From Paucibacter sp963740455 (GTDB lineage: Bacteria > Pseudomonadota > Gammaproteobacteria > Burkholderiales > Burkholderiaceae_C): a stretch of DNA of 64,000 nt. Within the stretch, counting starts at the first letter, position 1, and every line of letters begins with the position of its first letter. The position numbers and the translations under genes were made by a program. Under the pieces are notes generated by a model, which saw only the letters and a program-made list of their open reading frames with translations, was not told where the DNA came from and made no database searches. Shown piece after piece: positions 52,282-61,277 of this stretch. Location: the NCBI GenBank assembly GCA_963740455.1, contig CAVUEF010000007.1, forward strand, positions 62,001 through 126,000, read 5' to 3'.

Positions 52282-54277
52282 TCTACCGCCGCTGGCAAGG
52301 GCCGGTGGCACGGTGCGCTTGCCGGGTTCGAAAAGCATTTCGAACCGCGTGCTGTTGCTGGCAGGCCTGAGCGAAGGCGTGACCGTGGTCCACGACCTGC
52401 TCGATTCGGACGACACCGCCGTCATGCTCGATGCCTTGCGCACGCTGGGTTGCACGCTGCAGCGCAGCGACGATGGGGCGCTGCACATCACCGGACTGGC
52501 CGGCCAGCTGGCGCTTGACCGGGCCGAGCTGTTTGTCGGCAACGCCGGCACCGCCATGCGCCCGCTCGCTGCCGCGCTGGCGCTGCTGACGGCGACGCAA
52601 GGCGGCCAGATCGAACTGCGCGGCGTGCCTCGCATGCATGAGCGCCCCATCGGTGACCTGGTCGATGCACTGCGTCTGCTGGGCTGCAAAATTGATTGCG
52701 TTGACCATGAAGGCTATCCGCCGCTGCGTCTGCAGGGGCCGAGCAGCTTGCGTCTTGAGCAGCCCGTCAAGGTGCGCGGCGATGTCTCCAGCCAGTTTCT
52801 GACCGCCTTGCTGCTGGCCCTGCCCTTGGTGGCAAGGCAGCAAGCCGTGAGCATCGAGGTGCAGGGCGAGCTGATCTCCAAACCCTATGTCGAGATCACG
52901 CTGCAACTGCTGGCGCGCTTTGGCATCACGGTGCAGCGCGATGGCTGGCAGCGCTTCAGCATTGCCGCCGGCAGCCACTACCGTTCGCCGGGCGAGATTC
53001 ATGTCGAGGGCGATGCTTCTTCGGCCTCCTATTTCATCGCGCTCGGTGCGCTGGCCGCAACCGACGCGCCGCTGCGCATCGAAGGCGTGGGCGCCAGCTC
53101 CATCCAGGGCGACTTGCGCTTTGTCGATGCGGCCCAGGCCATGGGTGCGCGGGTAGAGAGCGGCGCCAACTGGCTCGAAGTGCGACGCGGTGCCTGGCCC
53201 TTGCGCGCGATTGAGTTGGACTGCAACCCGATTCCGGACGCCGCGATGACCTTGGCGATGCTGGCCTTGTTTGCCGACGGTCCGAGCACGTTGAGCAATA
53301 TCGCGAGTTGGCGCGTCAAGGAGACCGATCGCATCGTTGCGATGGCCACCGAGTTGCGCAAACTCGGCGCCACCGTCGAAGAAGGCCCCGACTGGCTGCG
53401 CATCCATCCGCTGCACGACTGGCAGGCCGCCACCATCGCCACCTATGACGACCACCGCGTGGCGATGTGCTTCTCGCTGGCCGCATGCAACGGCCTGAAC
53501 GCGTCGGGTGCGCCGCAGCCGGTGCGGATTCTCGATCCGCGCTGCGTCGCAAAGACCTTCCCGGACTACTTCGAGGCGCTGTTCTCGGTGGTCGAGGCGG
53601 TTGACGACAGCATTCCGGTCATCACCATCGACGGGCCAACCGCATCAGGCAAGGGGACGCTCGCCGATCGGGTCGCCAAGGCGCTCGGCTATGCCTGCCT
53701 GGACTCGGGCGCGCTGTACCGCGCCACGGCCCTGGCCAGCCTGCGTGCCGGCGTGCCGCCCGACAACGAAGCGGCGCTGGCGGCACTGGCCAGCCGGCTC
53801 GATATGCGCTTCGAAGCCGGCCGCATATTCATGAGCTCGGAGGATGTGAGTCACGCACTCCGCGACGAGGCAGTCGGTGCGCTGGCGTCCCGCTTGGCCA
53901 CCTTGCCCGCGGTGCGGCTGGCCTTGCATGCGCTGCAACTGGCGTTTCGAAGACTGCCCGGCTTGGTGGCCGACGGGCGCGACATGGGCACCATGCTGTT
54001 CCCACAGGCCCAGTTGAAGGTCTTTTTGACAGCGAGCGCCCGAATGCGCGCCGAACGGCGCCATAAGCAATTGATTTCCATGGATATTTCGGCTAGTATT
54101 GCCGACCTGCAAGAAGACCTCATGGCGCGTGACTTGCGCGATCAAAACCGGCAAGTCTCGCCCTTGAAGCCAGCTGCAGACGCGTTGGAACTCGACAACT
54201 CAGACCAGACCCTCGATGAATCGGTGGAACAGATCCTGGCTTGGTGGGAACAGCGCAGACCGTTTGATGCACATTGA
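52259..54277 (+). CDS. aroA: AroA-Cmk fusion: EPSP synthase / cytidylate kinase
   Basis: A single 672-residue frame encodes two enzymes. Residues 1 to about 440 are 3-phosphoshikimate 1-carboxyvinyltransferase of the shikimate pathway: LPGSKSISNRVLLLAGL near 20, NAGTAMRPLAA near 97, MHERPIGDL, and KETDR near 358. Residues about 447-672 are CMP kinase: P-loop GPTASGKGTLADRVAKALG near 459, and VADGRDMGTMLFPQAQLKVF. Separate aroA and cmk genes are the usual state. The fusion, also known from some Burkholderiales, couples aromatic and nucleotide pathways only by co-expression. The start is the ATG at 52259. It overlaps the end of tyrA. Confidence 0.95.
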   Translation: MYSTRFLDLPPLARAGGTVRLPGSKSISNRVLLLAGLSEGVTVVHDLLDSDDTAVMLDALRTLGCTLQRSDDGALHITGLAGQLALDRAELFVGNAGTAMRPLAAALALLTATQGGQIELRGVPRMHERPIGDLVDALRLLGCKIDCVDHEGYPPLRLQGPSSLRLEQPVKVRGDVSSQFLTALLLALPLVARQQAVSIEVQGELISKPYVEITLQLLARFGITVQRDGWQRFSIAAGSHYRSPGEIHVEGDASSASYFIALGALAATDAPLRIEGVGASSIQGDLRFVDAAQAMGARVESGANWLEVRRGAWPLRAIELDCNPIPDAAMTLAMLALFADGPSTLSNIASWRVKETDRIVAMATELRKLGATVEEGPDWLRIHPLHDWQAATIATYDDHRVAMCFSLAACNGLNASGAPQPVRILDPRCVAKTFPDYFEALFSVVEAVDDSIPVITIDGPTASGKGTLADRVAKALGYACLDSGALYRATALASLRAGVPPDNEAALAALASRLDMRFEAGRIFMSSEDVSHALRDEAVGALASRLATLPAVRLALHALQLAFRRLPGLVADGRDMGTMLFPQAQLKVFLTASARMRAERRHKQLISMDISASIADLQEDLMARDLRDQNRQVSPLKPAADALELDNSDQTLDESVEQILAWWEQRRPFDAH

Positions 54278-54479
54278 AAATCGAATGTGCATTGAAACGG
54301 CCGAACCCAGCGTCCCGGCCTGAGGCTTCAGACCAGGAAAGCAAGTTCAAAACTGGGCCCGCTGCCCTTCCCTCCCGCGACGTCAGTTGCACCGAGGGCA
54401 GCGAACTCTAAAACCTAACCCGCAAGCTTGCATGACGCACTTGCACAACCCGCCGGCCCGTCCGGCACCAGGAAACACC

Positions 54480-56198
54480 ATGCTTGAATCCCAAACCGCC
54501 AGCTCTGGTGGTGAATCGTTTGCCGCCATGTTCGAGGAATCCCTGCAGCGCTCGGACATGCGCACAGGTGAGGTCATTTCTGCCGAGGTGGTTCGCATCG
54601 ACTACAACTTCGTGGTCGTCAACGCCGGCCTCAAGTCCGAAGCCTATGTGCCCATCGAAGAGTTCAAGAACGACTTGGGCGAACTCGAAGTCCAGGTCGG
54701 CGACTTCGTGTCGGTGGCCATCGACGCCATCGAAAACGGTTACGGCGACACGATTCTGTCGCGCGACAAAGCCAAGCGCCTGGCCTCGTGGATGTCGCTG
54801 GAAGTTGCTCTGGAGTCGGGCGACTTCGTGACCGGCACCGTGTCGGGCAAGGTCAAGGGCGGTCTGACGGTGCTGGTGAACGGCATCCGCGCCTTCCTGC
54901 CGGGTTCGCTGCTGGATACGCGTCCGGTCAAGGACATGAGCCCGTACGAGGGCAAGACGATGGAATTCAAGGTCATCAAGCTCGACCGCAAGCGCAACAA
55001 CGTCGTGTTGTCACGCCGCGCTGTGGTGGAAGCTTCGATGGGCGAAGAACGCGCCAAGTTGCTGGGCTCCTTGTCCGAAGGCGCCATCGTCAACGGCGTG
55101 GTCAAGAACATCACCGAATACGGCGCGTTCGTGGATCTGGGCGGTATCGACGGCCTGCTGCACATCACCGACATGGCATGGCGTCGCGTGCGTCACCCGA
55201 GCGAAGTGGTGACAGTCGGCCAGGAACTGACCGCCAAGGTCCTGAAGTTCGACGCCGAGAAGAACCGCGTCTCGCTGGGCCTGAAGCAGTTGGGCGACGA
55301 CCCCTGGTTCGGCGTGGCGCGCCGCTACCCGACCAGCACAAGGCTGTTCGGCAAGGTCACCAACATCGCCGACTACGGCGCGTTCGTCGAGATCGAACCC
55401 GGCATCGAAGGTCTGGTGCACGTGTCCGAAATGGACTGGACCAACAAGAACATCGCTCCGAGCAAGATCGTCTCGCTCGGCGACGAAGTCGAAGTCATGG
55501 TGCTGGAGATCGACGAAGACAAGCGTCGCATCTCGCTGGGCATGAAGCAGTGCAAGGCCAACCCCTGGGAAGATTTCGCCGAGAACGTCAAGCGTGGCGA
55601 CAAGGTGCGCGGCCCGGTCAAGTCGATCACCGACTTCGGCGTGTTCGTGGGCCTGGCCCAGGGCATCGACGGCTTGGTGCATCTGTCCGACCTGTCCTGG
55701 AACGAGACTGGCGAAGCTGCGGTGCGCAACTTCAAGAAGGGTCAGGAAGTCGACGCCGTGGTGTTGGCCGTCGACGTCGAGCGCGAGCGCATTTCGCTGG
55801 GCATCAAGCAACTCGACAGCGACCCGTTCACCAGCTACACCTCGGTCAATGACCGCGGCATGATCGTCACCGGCAAGGTCAAGACGGTGGATGCGCGTGG
55901 CGCCGAGATCCAGTTGAGCGACGAAGTCACGGGCTATCTGCGCGCTTCCGAGATCTCGCGTGACCGCGTGGAAGACGCACGCAATATGCTGAAGGAAGGC
56001 GACGAAGTCTCGGCCCTGATCATCAACGTGGACCGCAAGACGCGCTCCATCCAGTTGTCGATCAAGGCCAAGGACAACGCCGACAACCAGGAAGCCATGC
56101 AACGCCTGTCGGCCAGCTCCGAGCGCGAGAACGCCGGCACGACCAGCCTGGGCGCCTTGTTGCGTGCCAAGCTGGACACGCAAAAAGACAGCGAGTGA
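54480..56198 (+). CDS. rpsA: 30S ribosomal protein S1
   Basis: A 572-residue mRNA-binding ribosomal protein built from six S1/OB-fold repeats (about residues 30-95, 115-180, 200-270, 285-360, 370-445, 460-530). Repeat signatures include NITEYGAFVDLGGIDGLLHI and GMKQCKANPWEDF. The ATG at 54480 is preceded by AGGA at good spacing. The 202-nt region upstream follows cmk, as in most proteobacteria. The natural terminator now lies beyond intron copy 3 at 56902-56936. Confidence 0.96.
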   Translation: MLESQTASSGGESFAAMFEESLQRSDMRTGEVISAEVVRIDYNFVVVNAGLKSEAYVPIEEFKNDLGELEVQVGDFVSVAIDAIENGYGDTILSRDKAKRLASWMSLEVALESGDFVTGTVSGKVKGGLTVLVNGIRAFLPGSLLDTRPVKDMSPYEGKTMEFKVIKLDRKRNNVVLSRRAVVEASMGEERAKLLGSLSEGAIVNGVVKNITEYGAFVDLGGIDGLLHITDMAWRRVRHPSEVVTVGQELTAKVLKFDAEKNRVSLGLKQLGDDPWFGVARRYPTSTRLFGKVTNIADYGAFVEIEPGIEGLVHVSEMDWTNKNIAPSKIVSLGDEVEVMVLEIDEDKRRISLGMKQCKANPWEDFAENVKRGDKVRGPVKSITDFGVFVGLAQGIDGLVHLSDLSWNETGEAAVRNFKKGQEVDAVVLAVDVERERISLGIKQLDSDPFTSYTSVNDRGMIVTGKVKTVDARGAEIQLSDEVTGYLRASEISRDRVEDARNMLKEGDEVSALIINVDRKTRSIQLSIKAKDNADNQEAMQRLSASSERENAGTTSLGALLRAKLDTQKDSE

Positions 56199-56245
56199 GT
56201 TCGTGAGTCTTCGGGTTCACGCTGAGCGTTGAATCCGATGTGAGC

Positions 56246-56894
56246 ATTGGGATAGGGGGTGAGTCAGTGTGACTCACTCCCCTCCCACACCACCTGGCAT
56301 GCGGGTCCGCACCGGGCGGTTGGAATGGTTGAGGTCATGCAGACGTTTGCACTACTACACGCCTGGCTTCGCTGATTCGGGTTCGGCGAGATCGGTTCAC
56401 TCGCTGCCACGCCCTTGCAAGATTCACCTGCTCCGGCATTGTGGCGAGCTTCACTTGCGTGAACATCTGAGGCACTCCTCTCTCGATAACCCAAGGGCTA
56501 TACCTTCCATTCCTTCGGCCCTTCGCTTTCGGTCCACAGCCTCTGCGGCCTTGCCTACGACTACTACGGCCTCTGCTGACTTCTCGCTCCGGCTTTCACC
56601 GTCGCCCTTTCAGGCACGAGGCGAGATCTCCCCAGGTAAGGGTCGCACTCCTTCATCACACAACCGCCAGATTTACGCCGCCTGAGCTTTGACCACGAGA
56701 GCTTTGCAGTCTTTGGCCTGCTCGCCCTGCTCGGCACCGCCTTCTATCTGGTTCTTGTCCATCGGCTCATGACTTACGCTCCACGCTTCCTTCCCACAAT
56801 CGGTCACCCTCATGCAGTTGCGCTTCACTTCGCTCACTGTGGTCAGCTTGCGGCGGGACTTGCACCCACAGGAGTGCGCCCATGCTGGGCGCAC
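56246..56894 (-). mobile_element. Group II intron-like element without reverse transcriptase, copy 3 (649 nt)
   Basis: Same 649-nt element as copies 1 and 2, in antisense orientation to rpsA. It begins GTGCG at 56894 (minus strand) and ends CCCAAT at 56246. Like copy 1 it has T at 56295 (domain V C-A mismatch). It also has its own G at 56497 where the others have C. The bases before its 5' end on the minus strand (GGGCTTGCCTTTG) come from the far side of the rpsA terminator hairpin. It has inserted between rpsA and that terminator. Confidence 0.78.
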
Positions 56895-56901
56895 CAAAGG
56901 C

Positions 56902-56936
56902 AAGCCCGCCCTACGCTATGTACGGCGGGCTTTTTT
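56902..56936 (+). terminator. Intrinsic terminator, originally for rpsA
   Basis: Stem GCCCGCC (56904-56910, extended by AA) / GGCGGGC (56924-56930, extended by TT) with loop CTACGCTATGTAC, followed by six T residues. It now lies about 700 nt from the rpsA stop because of intron copy 3. Confidence 0.88.
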
Positions 56937-57036
56937 GTGCCAGCTGGCGGCGCAGCCGATGCATATGCAGGCATGATGTAAGCTTGCAGGCGTGCCGTCG
57001 ACAGTCCCTCAAGTCCCAGTAGAACAAGCTCATCCC

Positions 57037-57360
57037 ATGACCCGATCCGACCTTGTTGCACAGCTGGCTGAACGCTTCACCCAGATCACGCAGCGCGATA
57101 CAGAATTCGCCGTCAAGACCATGCTGGACGCGATGTCCGACGCATTGGCGCGCGGCCATCGCATTGAGATCCGCGGTTTCGGCAGCTTCTCGATCAACCG
57201 GCGTCCGCCGCGCATGGGCCGCAATCCGCGCAGCGGTGAGCAAGTCACCATTCCCGAAAAACTGGTGCCCCACTTCAAGCCCGGCAAGGCCTTGCGCGAG
57301 GCCGTGGATGCGAAGACCTTGCGTGACGAAGCACTGCTGGCCGCGCTGAATCCGGACTGA
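57037..57360 (+). CDS. ihfB: Integration host factor subunit beta
   Basis: A 107-residue HU/IHF-family DNA-bending protein. Helices (MTRSDLVAQLAERFTQITQR) precede the beta-arm region with the diagnostic GRNPRSGEQVTIPEK. IHF-beta bends DNA in recombination, sigma-54 activation and replication. The family position after rpsA is conserved. The start is the ATG at 57037. The frame upstream is shorter than a domain and is not conserved. Confidence 0.95.
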   Translation: MTRSDLVAQLAERFTQITQRDTEFAVKTMLDAMSDALARGHRIEIRGFGSFSINRRPPRMGRNPRSGEQVTIPEKLVPHFKPGKALREAVDAKTLRDEALLAALNPD

Positions 57361-57409
57361 ACCCGCGGCGGCGCGTCCGCGCGCGGCCGCGGGTGGCGCA
57401 ACGCTTAAA

Positions 57410-57709
57410 ATGCCGCTGATGCGAATCATTGTCTGGATCTTCAGAGCCGCCCTCTTCTTCACGTTGTTCGCCTTCGCGCTGAACAACCAGCAGGAGGTCA
57501 GCGTGCGCTGGTTCTTCGGCCACGAGTGGAGTGCCCCCTTGATCATCATCGTGCTGGTGGCATTCGCCCTGGGTTGCGCCTTCGGCGTGCTGGCCATGGT
57601 GCCGGCCTGGTGGCGCCAGCGCCGCCAGGCACAGCGCAAGCTGGCCGTGCCCGCAAGCACGACCAGCGACGGCCCGCCCTTCAGCCAAGTGCCGCCCGAT
57701 GAATTTTGA
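57410..57709 (+). CDS. lapA: LapA-family (DUF1049) membrane protein
   Basis: A 99-residue inner-membrane protein with two transmembrane helices (IVWIFRAALFFTLFAFALN and LIIIVLVAFALGCAFGVLAM) around a short loop NNQQEVSVRWF typical of DUF1049/LapA. It works with LapB in controlling LPS assembly and LpxC turnover. It overlaps the lapB start by 11 nt, so the two are coupled. Confidence 0.92.
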   Translation: MPLMRIIVWIFRAALFFTLFAFALNNQQEVSVRWFFGHEWSAPLIIIVLVAFALGCAFGVLAMVPAWWRQRRQAQRKLAVPASTTSDGPPFSQVPPDEF

Positions 57710-58847
57710 CCTGCAGTGGCTGTTGATCGCGCTGCCGGCCGCGTTTGCCATGGGTTGGCTTGGGTCGCGGCTGGATCTGCGGCAATGGAAGCGCGAACAG
57801 CGCGACGCGTCCAAGGCCTATTTCAAGGGCCTCAATCTGTTGCTCAACGAACAGCACGACAAGGCCATCGACGCATTCATCGAGGTCGTGCAGAACGACC
57901 CCGACACGTCCGAGCTGCACTTCGCCCTGGGCAATCTGTTCCGGCGCCGTGGCGAGCACGAGCGCGCCGTGCGTGTCCATCAACACCTGTTGCAGCGTGG
58001 TGACTTGCCGCGTGCCGAACGCGAGCGCGCCCAGCATGCGTTGGCGCAAGACTTCCTGAAGGCCGGACTGTTCGACCGCGCTGAAGAGGCGTTCAAGGCG
58101 CTGGACGGAACGAGTTTTCAGCTCGAAGCACGCCTGGCACTGCTGACGCTGTATGAGCGCTCGCGCGAGTGGCGCAGCGCGATTGCTGTGGCCCAGCAGT
58201 TGGAGCGCGCAGGCACGGGCTCGTTTGCCTCGCGCATTGCCCACTACTGGTGCGAGCTGGCGCTCGAGGCCGAGGCCGCCAACAAGCTCGAGGATGCGCA
58301 GCAGGCGCTGGACAACGCGCGTGAAGCGGCCCCGCAGTCAGCCCGGGGTCATGTCTTGACTGGCCAATACCTGACGCGCCACGGTCAGCCCGAACAGTCG
58401 ATGGCAGCCTACGCACAGCTGCTTGCGCTGAACCCCGAAGCCTTCAATCTGGTGGCGAGCGAATTTGCCGACGCGGCTCTCGCCTGCGGCCAGCAGAGCA
58501 ACGCGCATACAAGGCTGCTGGCCCAGTACCAGCGCGCGCCCAGCATGCCCTTGCTGCTGGCACTGGAGCGCATCGAGCCCGACGCGGCGGCTCAGTGCCT
58601 GCGCCTGCGCGAGCACTTGCGCACGCAGCCGCTGCTGTCGGCCGCGCAGCGCTTGCTGGCGGCGCGCAGCGTGGCGGTGCCCGAGCTGGAGGCTACGTTG
58701 ATCAACAGCGCACTGGAGCGTGCCAACCGTCCGCTGCTGCGTTACCGCTGCGCCGCCTGCGGCTTCGAGGCCCAGCACTACTTCTGGCAGTGCCCGGGCT
58801 GCCTGGGCTGGGACACCTATCCGCCGCGCCGCGTGGAAGAGTTGTGA
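57699..58847 (+). CDS. lapB: LPS assembly regulator LapB (YciM)
   Basis: A 382-residue protein. It has an N-terminal membrane anchor (WLLIALPAAFAMGWLGSRLD), about nine TPR-like repeats (residues about 35-345) and a C-terminal rubredoxin-like metal knuckle with two CxxC pairs (RCAACGFEAQHYFWQCPGC). LapB delivers LpxC to FtsH and so limits lipid A synthesis. The stop overlaps the next gene's ATG (TGATG), tying it to the glycan cluster that follows. Confidence 0.93.
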   Translation: MNFDLQWLLIALPAAFAMGWLGSRLDLRQWKREQRDASKAYFKGLNLLLNEQHDKAIDAFIEVVQNDPDTSELHFALGNLFRRRGEHERAVRVHQHLLQRGDLPRAERERAQHALAQDFLKAGLFDRAEEAFKALDGTSFQLEARLALLTLYERSREWRSAIAVAQQLERAGTGSFASRIAHYWCELALEAEAANKLEDAQQALDNAREAAPQSARGHVLTGQYLTRHGQPEQSMAAYAQLLALNPEAFNLVASEFADAALACGQQSNAHTRLLAQYQRAPSMPLLLALERIEPDAAAQCLRLREHLRTQPLLSAAQRLLAARSVAVPELEATLINSALERANRPLLRYRCAACGFEAQHYFWQCPGCLGWDTYPPRRVEEL

Positions 58848-59614
58848 TGCGGCCTGAGCCATCCAGCGTGAGCGCAGACGACAGCCACGCCGACCGCGTC
58901 ATCCTGTGCATGAAATGGGGCACCAAGTACGGCCCCGACTATGTGAACCGCCTGTATGCAATGGTGGCGCGGCATTTGCGCGGCCCCTTTCGCTTCGTCT
59001 GCCTGACCGATCAGGTTGACGGTATACGCAGCGAAGTGCAATGCCTGCCGATTCCCGATCTGGCACTGCCCGAAGGCCTGCCCGAGCGCGGCTGGAAGAA
59101 GCTCACCACCTTCGAGGCTGATCTGCACGGTCTCAGAGGTACTGCCTTGTTTCTCGACCTGGACGTGGTCATCGTCGACGACATCACGCCGTTCTTCGAG
59201 GTGCCGGGCAAGTTCCTGATCATTCACGACTGGAAGCGGCCCTGGCGCGTCACCGGCAACTCGTCAGTCTATCGATTCGAGTTGGGCGCGCACGCCGATG
59301 TCCTGGCCAAATTTCGCGCCGAGCATGCAGCGATGCGCGCGCAGTTCCGCAATGAACAGGCTTACTTGTCCGACGTGCTGCACCAACAGGGTGTGCTGAG
59401 CTACTGGGATGCGGCCTGGTGCGCCAGCTACAAATACCACTGCATCCCGAGCTGGCCGACCAGCTATTGGCGCGACCCCGTCATCCCGCGCGGCGCGCGC
59501 ATCGTGATCTTCCACGGTGTGATGAATCCGCCCGATGCGCTGGCGGGTGACTCGGCAGGCAACTGGCGACATGCGCGTCCGGCGCCCTGGATCGCCCGGC
59601 ACTGGCACGAATGA
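58847..59614 (+). CDS. Glycosyltransferase (GT-A type, GT8-like)
   Basis: A 255-residue soluble protein. After a short N-terminus it has VILCMKWGTKYGPDYVNRLY and a DxD motif in FLDLDVVIVDDI (near residue 102), as in GT-A glycosyltransferases that use nucleotide sugars with Mn2+. No membrane helix is present. The ATG overlaps the lapB stop and its own stop overlaps the next ATG. It is the first of four surface-glycan genes. Donor and acceptor sugars are not predictable, and an LPS or O-chain step is my inference from position. Confidence 0.75.
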   Translation: MRPEPSSVSADDSHADRVILCMKWGTKYGPDYVNRLYAMVARHLRGPFRFVCLTDQVDGIRSEVQCLPIPDLALPEGLPERGWKKLTTFEADLHGLRGTALFLDLDVVIVDDITPFFEVPGKFLIIHDWKRPWRVTGNSSVYRFELGAHADVLAKFRAEHAAMRAQFRNEQAYLSDVLHQQGVLSYWDAAWCASYKYHCIPSWPTSYWRDPVIPRGARIVIFHGVMNPPDALAGDSAGNWRHARPAPWIARHWHE

Positions 59615-60402
59615 GCCCGCCCGCCGCGACCTCGCTGCCCTGCCGGGTCTGCGCAACGCCTGCGGCGACGCTGTTCAATGGCCGGCTGCTGAGCCGCCAC
59701 ATCGATTACTTCGAGTGCGGGACCTGCGGCTACGTGCAGACCCAGACCCCGACCTGGCTGGACGAGGCCTATGCCGAAGCGATCAACCGCTCGGACACCG
59801 GCATCCTGCGCCGCAACGCCCGCAATGCCAGATTGGTGATCCGCGTGCTGGCCATGCTCGATGCGCTGCGTGGCCGGGTGCTGGACTGCGCCGGCGGCTA
59901 TGGCCTGCTGGTGCGCATGCTGCGCGACCTGGGCGTGGACGCACGCTGGCGCGACCGCTATGCCGACAACCTGGTGGCGCGCGGCTTCGAGCAGATGGAC
60001 GATGAACGCGCCGATCTGGTCACCGCCTTCGAGGCCATGGAACACTTCGTCGCGCCCGTCGAGGAACTGGACCGGCTGATGGCCTTGGCCGACGCGGTGC
60101 TGGTCTCGACCGACCTGATCCCCGATCCGGCACCGGCGCCCGGCACCTGGTGGTACTACGGCCCGGAGCATGGCCAGCACATCGGGTTCTTCCGGCTGCG
60201 CACCTTGCAGCAACTGGCCCAGCGCGCCGGCTGGCACCTCAACAGTGACGGGCGTTCGTTCCATCTGTTCACGCGTCAGCCCCTGCCGTATTGGCGCTGG
60301 CGCTGGGCCCGCGCGACACTGCGGCTGGCGCCGCTCACCGCGCGGCTGCGCTTGAAGTCGCGCGTCTGGACCGACCATGCCGAGATGAGCGCGCGACCAT
60401 GA
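59611..60402 (+). CDS. SAM-dependent methyltransferase with zinc-ribbon N-terminus
   Basis: A 263-residue protein. Residues about 11-45 contain two CxxC pairs (CRVCATPAATLFNGRLL, then FECGTCGYVQ) forming a probable zinc-binding element. A class I methyltransferase domain follows (SAM loop LDCAGGYGLLVRML near 92, then LVTAFEAMEHF). This layout is found in sugar C-methyltransferases and related carbohydrate-modifying enzymes. It overlaps neighbours on both sides by ATGA, which suggests it modifies a glycan made by the flanking glycosyltransferases. Confidence 0.78.
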   Translation: MSPPAATSLPCRVCATPAATLFNGRLLSRHIDYFECGTCGYVQTQTPTWLDEAYAEAINRSDTGILRRNARNARLVIRVLAMLDALRGRVLDCAGGYGLLVRMLRDLGVDARWRDRYADNLVARGFEQMDDERADLVTAFEAMEHFVAPVEELDRLMALADAVLVSTDLIPDPAPAPGTWWYYGPEHGQHIGFFRLRTLQQLAQRAGWHLNSDGRSFHLFTRQPLPYWRWRWARATLRLAPLTARLRLKSRVWTDHAEMSARP

Positions 60403-61271
60403 GCGCCGCCGGGTCCTCGATCGACCTGACCCGGGTGCACCTGGCGGTGGTGGGCGTGGCGCGCAATTGTGAGCGCACGCTGCGCCGCGATCTGCAGCGT
60501 CTGGCGCAAGCGGTGCAAGGCTGCGCCAGCGTGCGCTTCCTGATCGTCGAGAGCGACTCGACCGACGCTACCCCTGCCTTGCTGCAAGCGCTGCAAGCCG
60601 AAGTGCCGAACTTCGGGTTCATCAGCCTGGGCGCCCAGCGCGAGGCGCACCCGCTGCGCAGCGATCGCATCGCGGTGAGCCGCAATGCCTGCCTGGACGC
60701 GCTGGCCACCGACCCGCGGCTGAGCCAGGCGACGCATGTGCTGGTGGCCGACATGGATGGCGTCTGCCGCGACCTCTCGCGTGCCGGCTTCGCCTCGTGC
60801 TTCGCGCTGGCCGTGCCCTGGGACGCCTGCTTCGCCAACCAGGGCGACTACTACTACGACATCTGGGCGCTGCGCCACCCGGTCTGGTGCCCGGGCGACG
60901 CCTGGCGCGAGCATGCAGCGCTCAAGCCCATCCTGGGCGAGCCCGAGGCCACCCATGTGGCACTGTTCTCGCGCATGGTGCACATCCCGCGCGACGCCGC
61001 GCCGATCGAAGTGCATTCGGCCTTCGGCGGCCTGGCGCTGTACCGCAAGGCCGCGCTGCTGGCGGCGCGCTACCAGGGGCTCGATGCCGAGGGCCGCGAG
61101 GTCTGCGAACATGTCGCGCTGCACCAGCGCATGCGCGACAACGGCGCGCGGTTGTTCATCAACCCGGCCATGATTTCTGCGCGCAGCACCAAGCATGGCG
61201 GGCGCAAGAAGTTACTGCGCACGCTGCGTAGGCGCCTGTGGAATGGCCTGCGCGGCCGCGGCTGGCGTTGA
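60399..61271 (+). CDS. Glycosyltransferase-like protein (Cap59/mannosyltransferase-like)
   Basis: A 290-residue GT-A-like protein. The N-terminal region HLAVVGVARNCERTLRRDLQ and the DxD-like motif HVLVADMDGVCRDL (near residue 112) suggest a nucleotide-sugar transferase. GGLALYRKAALL follows, as in Cap59-type mannosyltransferase relatives. The start at 60399 overlaps the preceding stop (ATGA). Upstream in-frame Met codons lie in the preceding gene. Sugar specificity is unknown. The C-terminus is strongly basic (RTLRRRLWNGLRGRGW), possibly for membrane contact. Confidence 0.72.
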   Translation: MSAAGSSIDLTRVHLAVVGVARNCERTLRRDLQRLAQAVQGCASVRFLIVESDSTDATPALLQALQAEVPNFGFISLGAQREAHPLRSDRIAVSRNACLDALATDPRLSQATHVLVADMDGVCRDLSRAGFASCFALAVPWDACFANQGDYYYDIWALRHPVWCPGDAWREHAALKPILGEPEATHVALFSRMVHIPRDAAPIEVHSAFGGLALYRKAALLAARYQGLDAEGREVCEHVALHQRMRDNGARLFINPAMISARSTKHGGRKKLLRTLRRRLWNGLRGRGWR

Positions 61272-61277
61272 CCTCAG

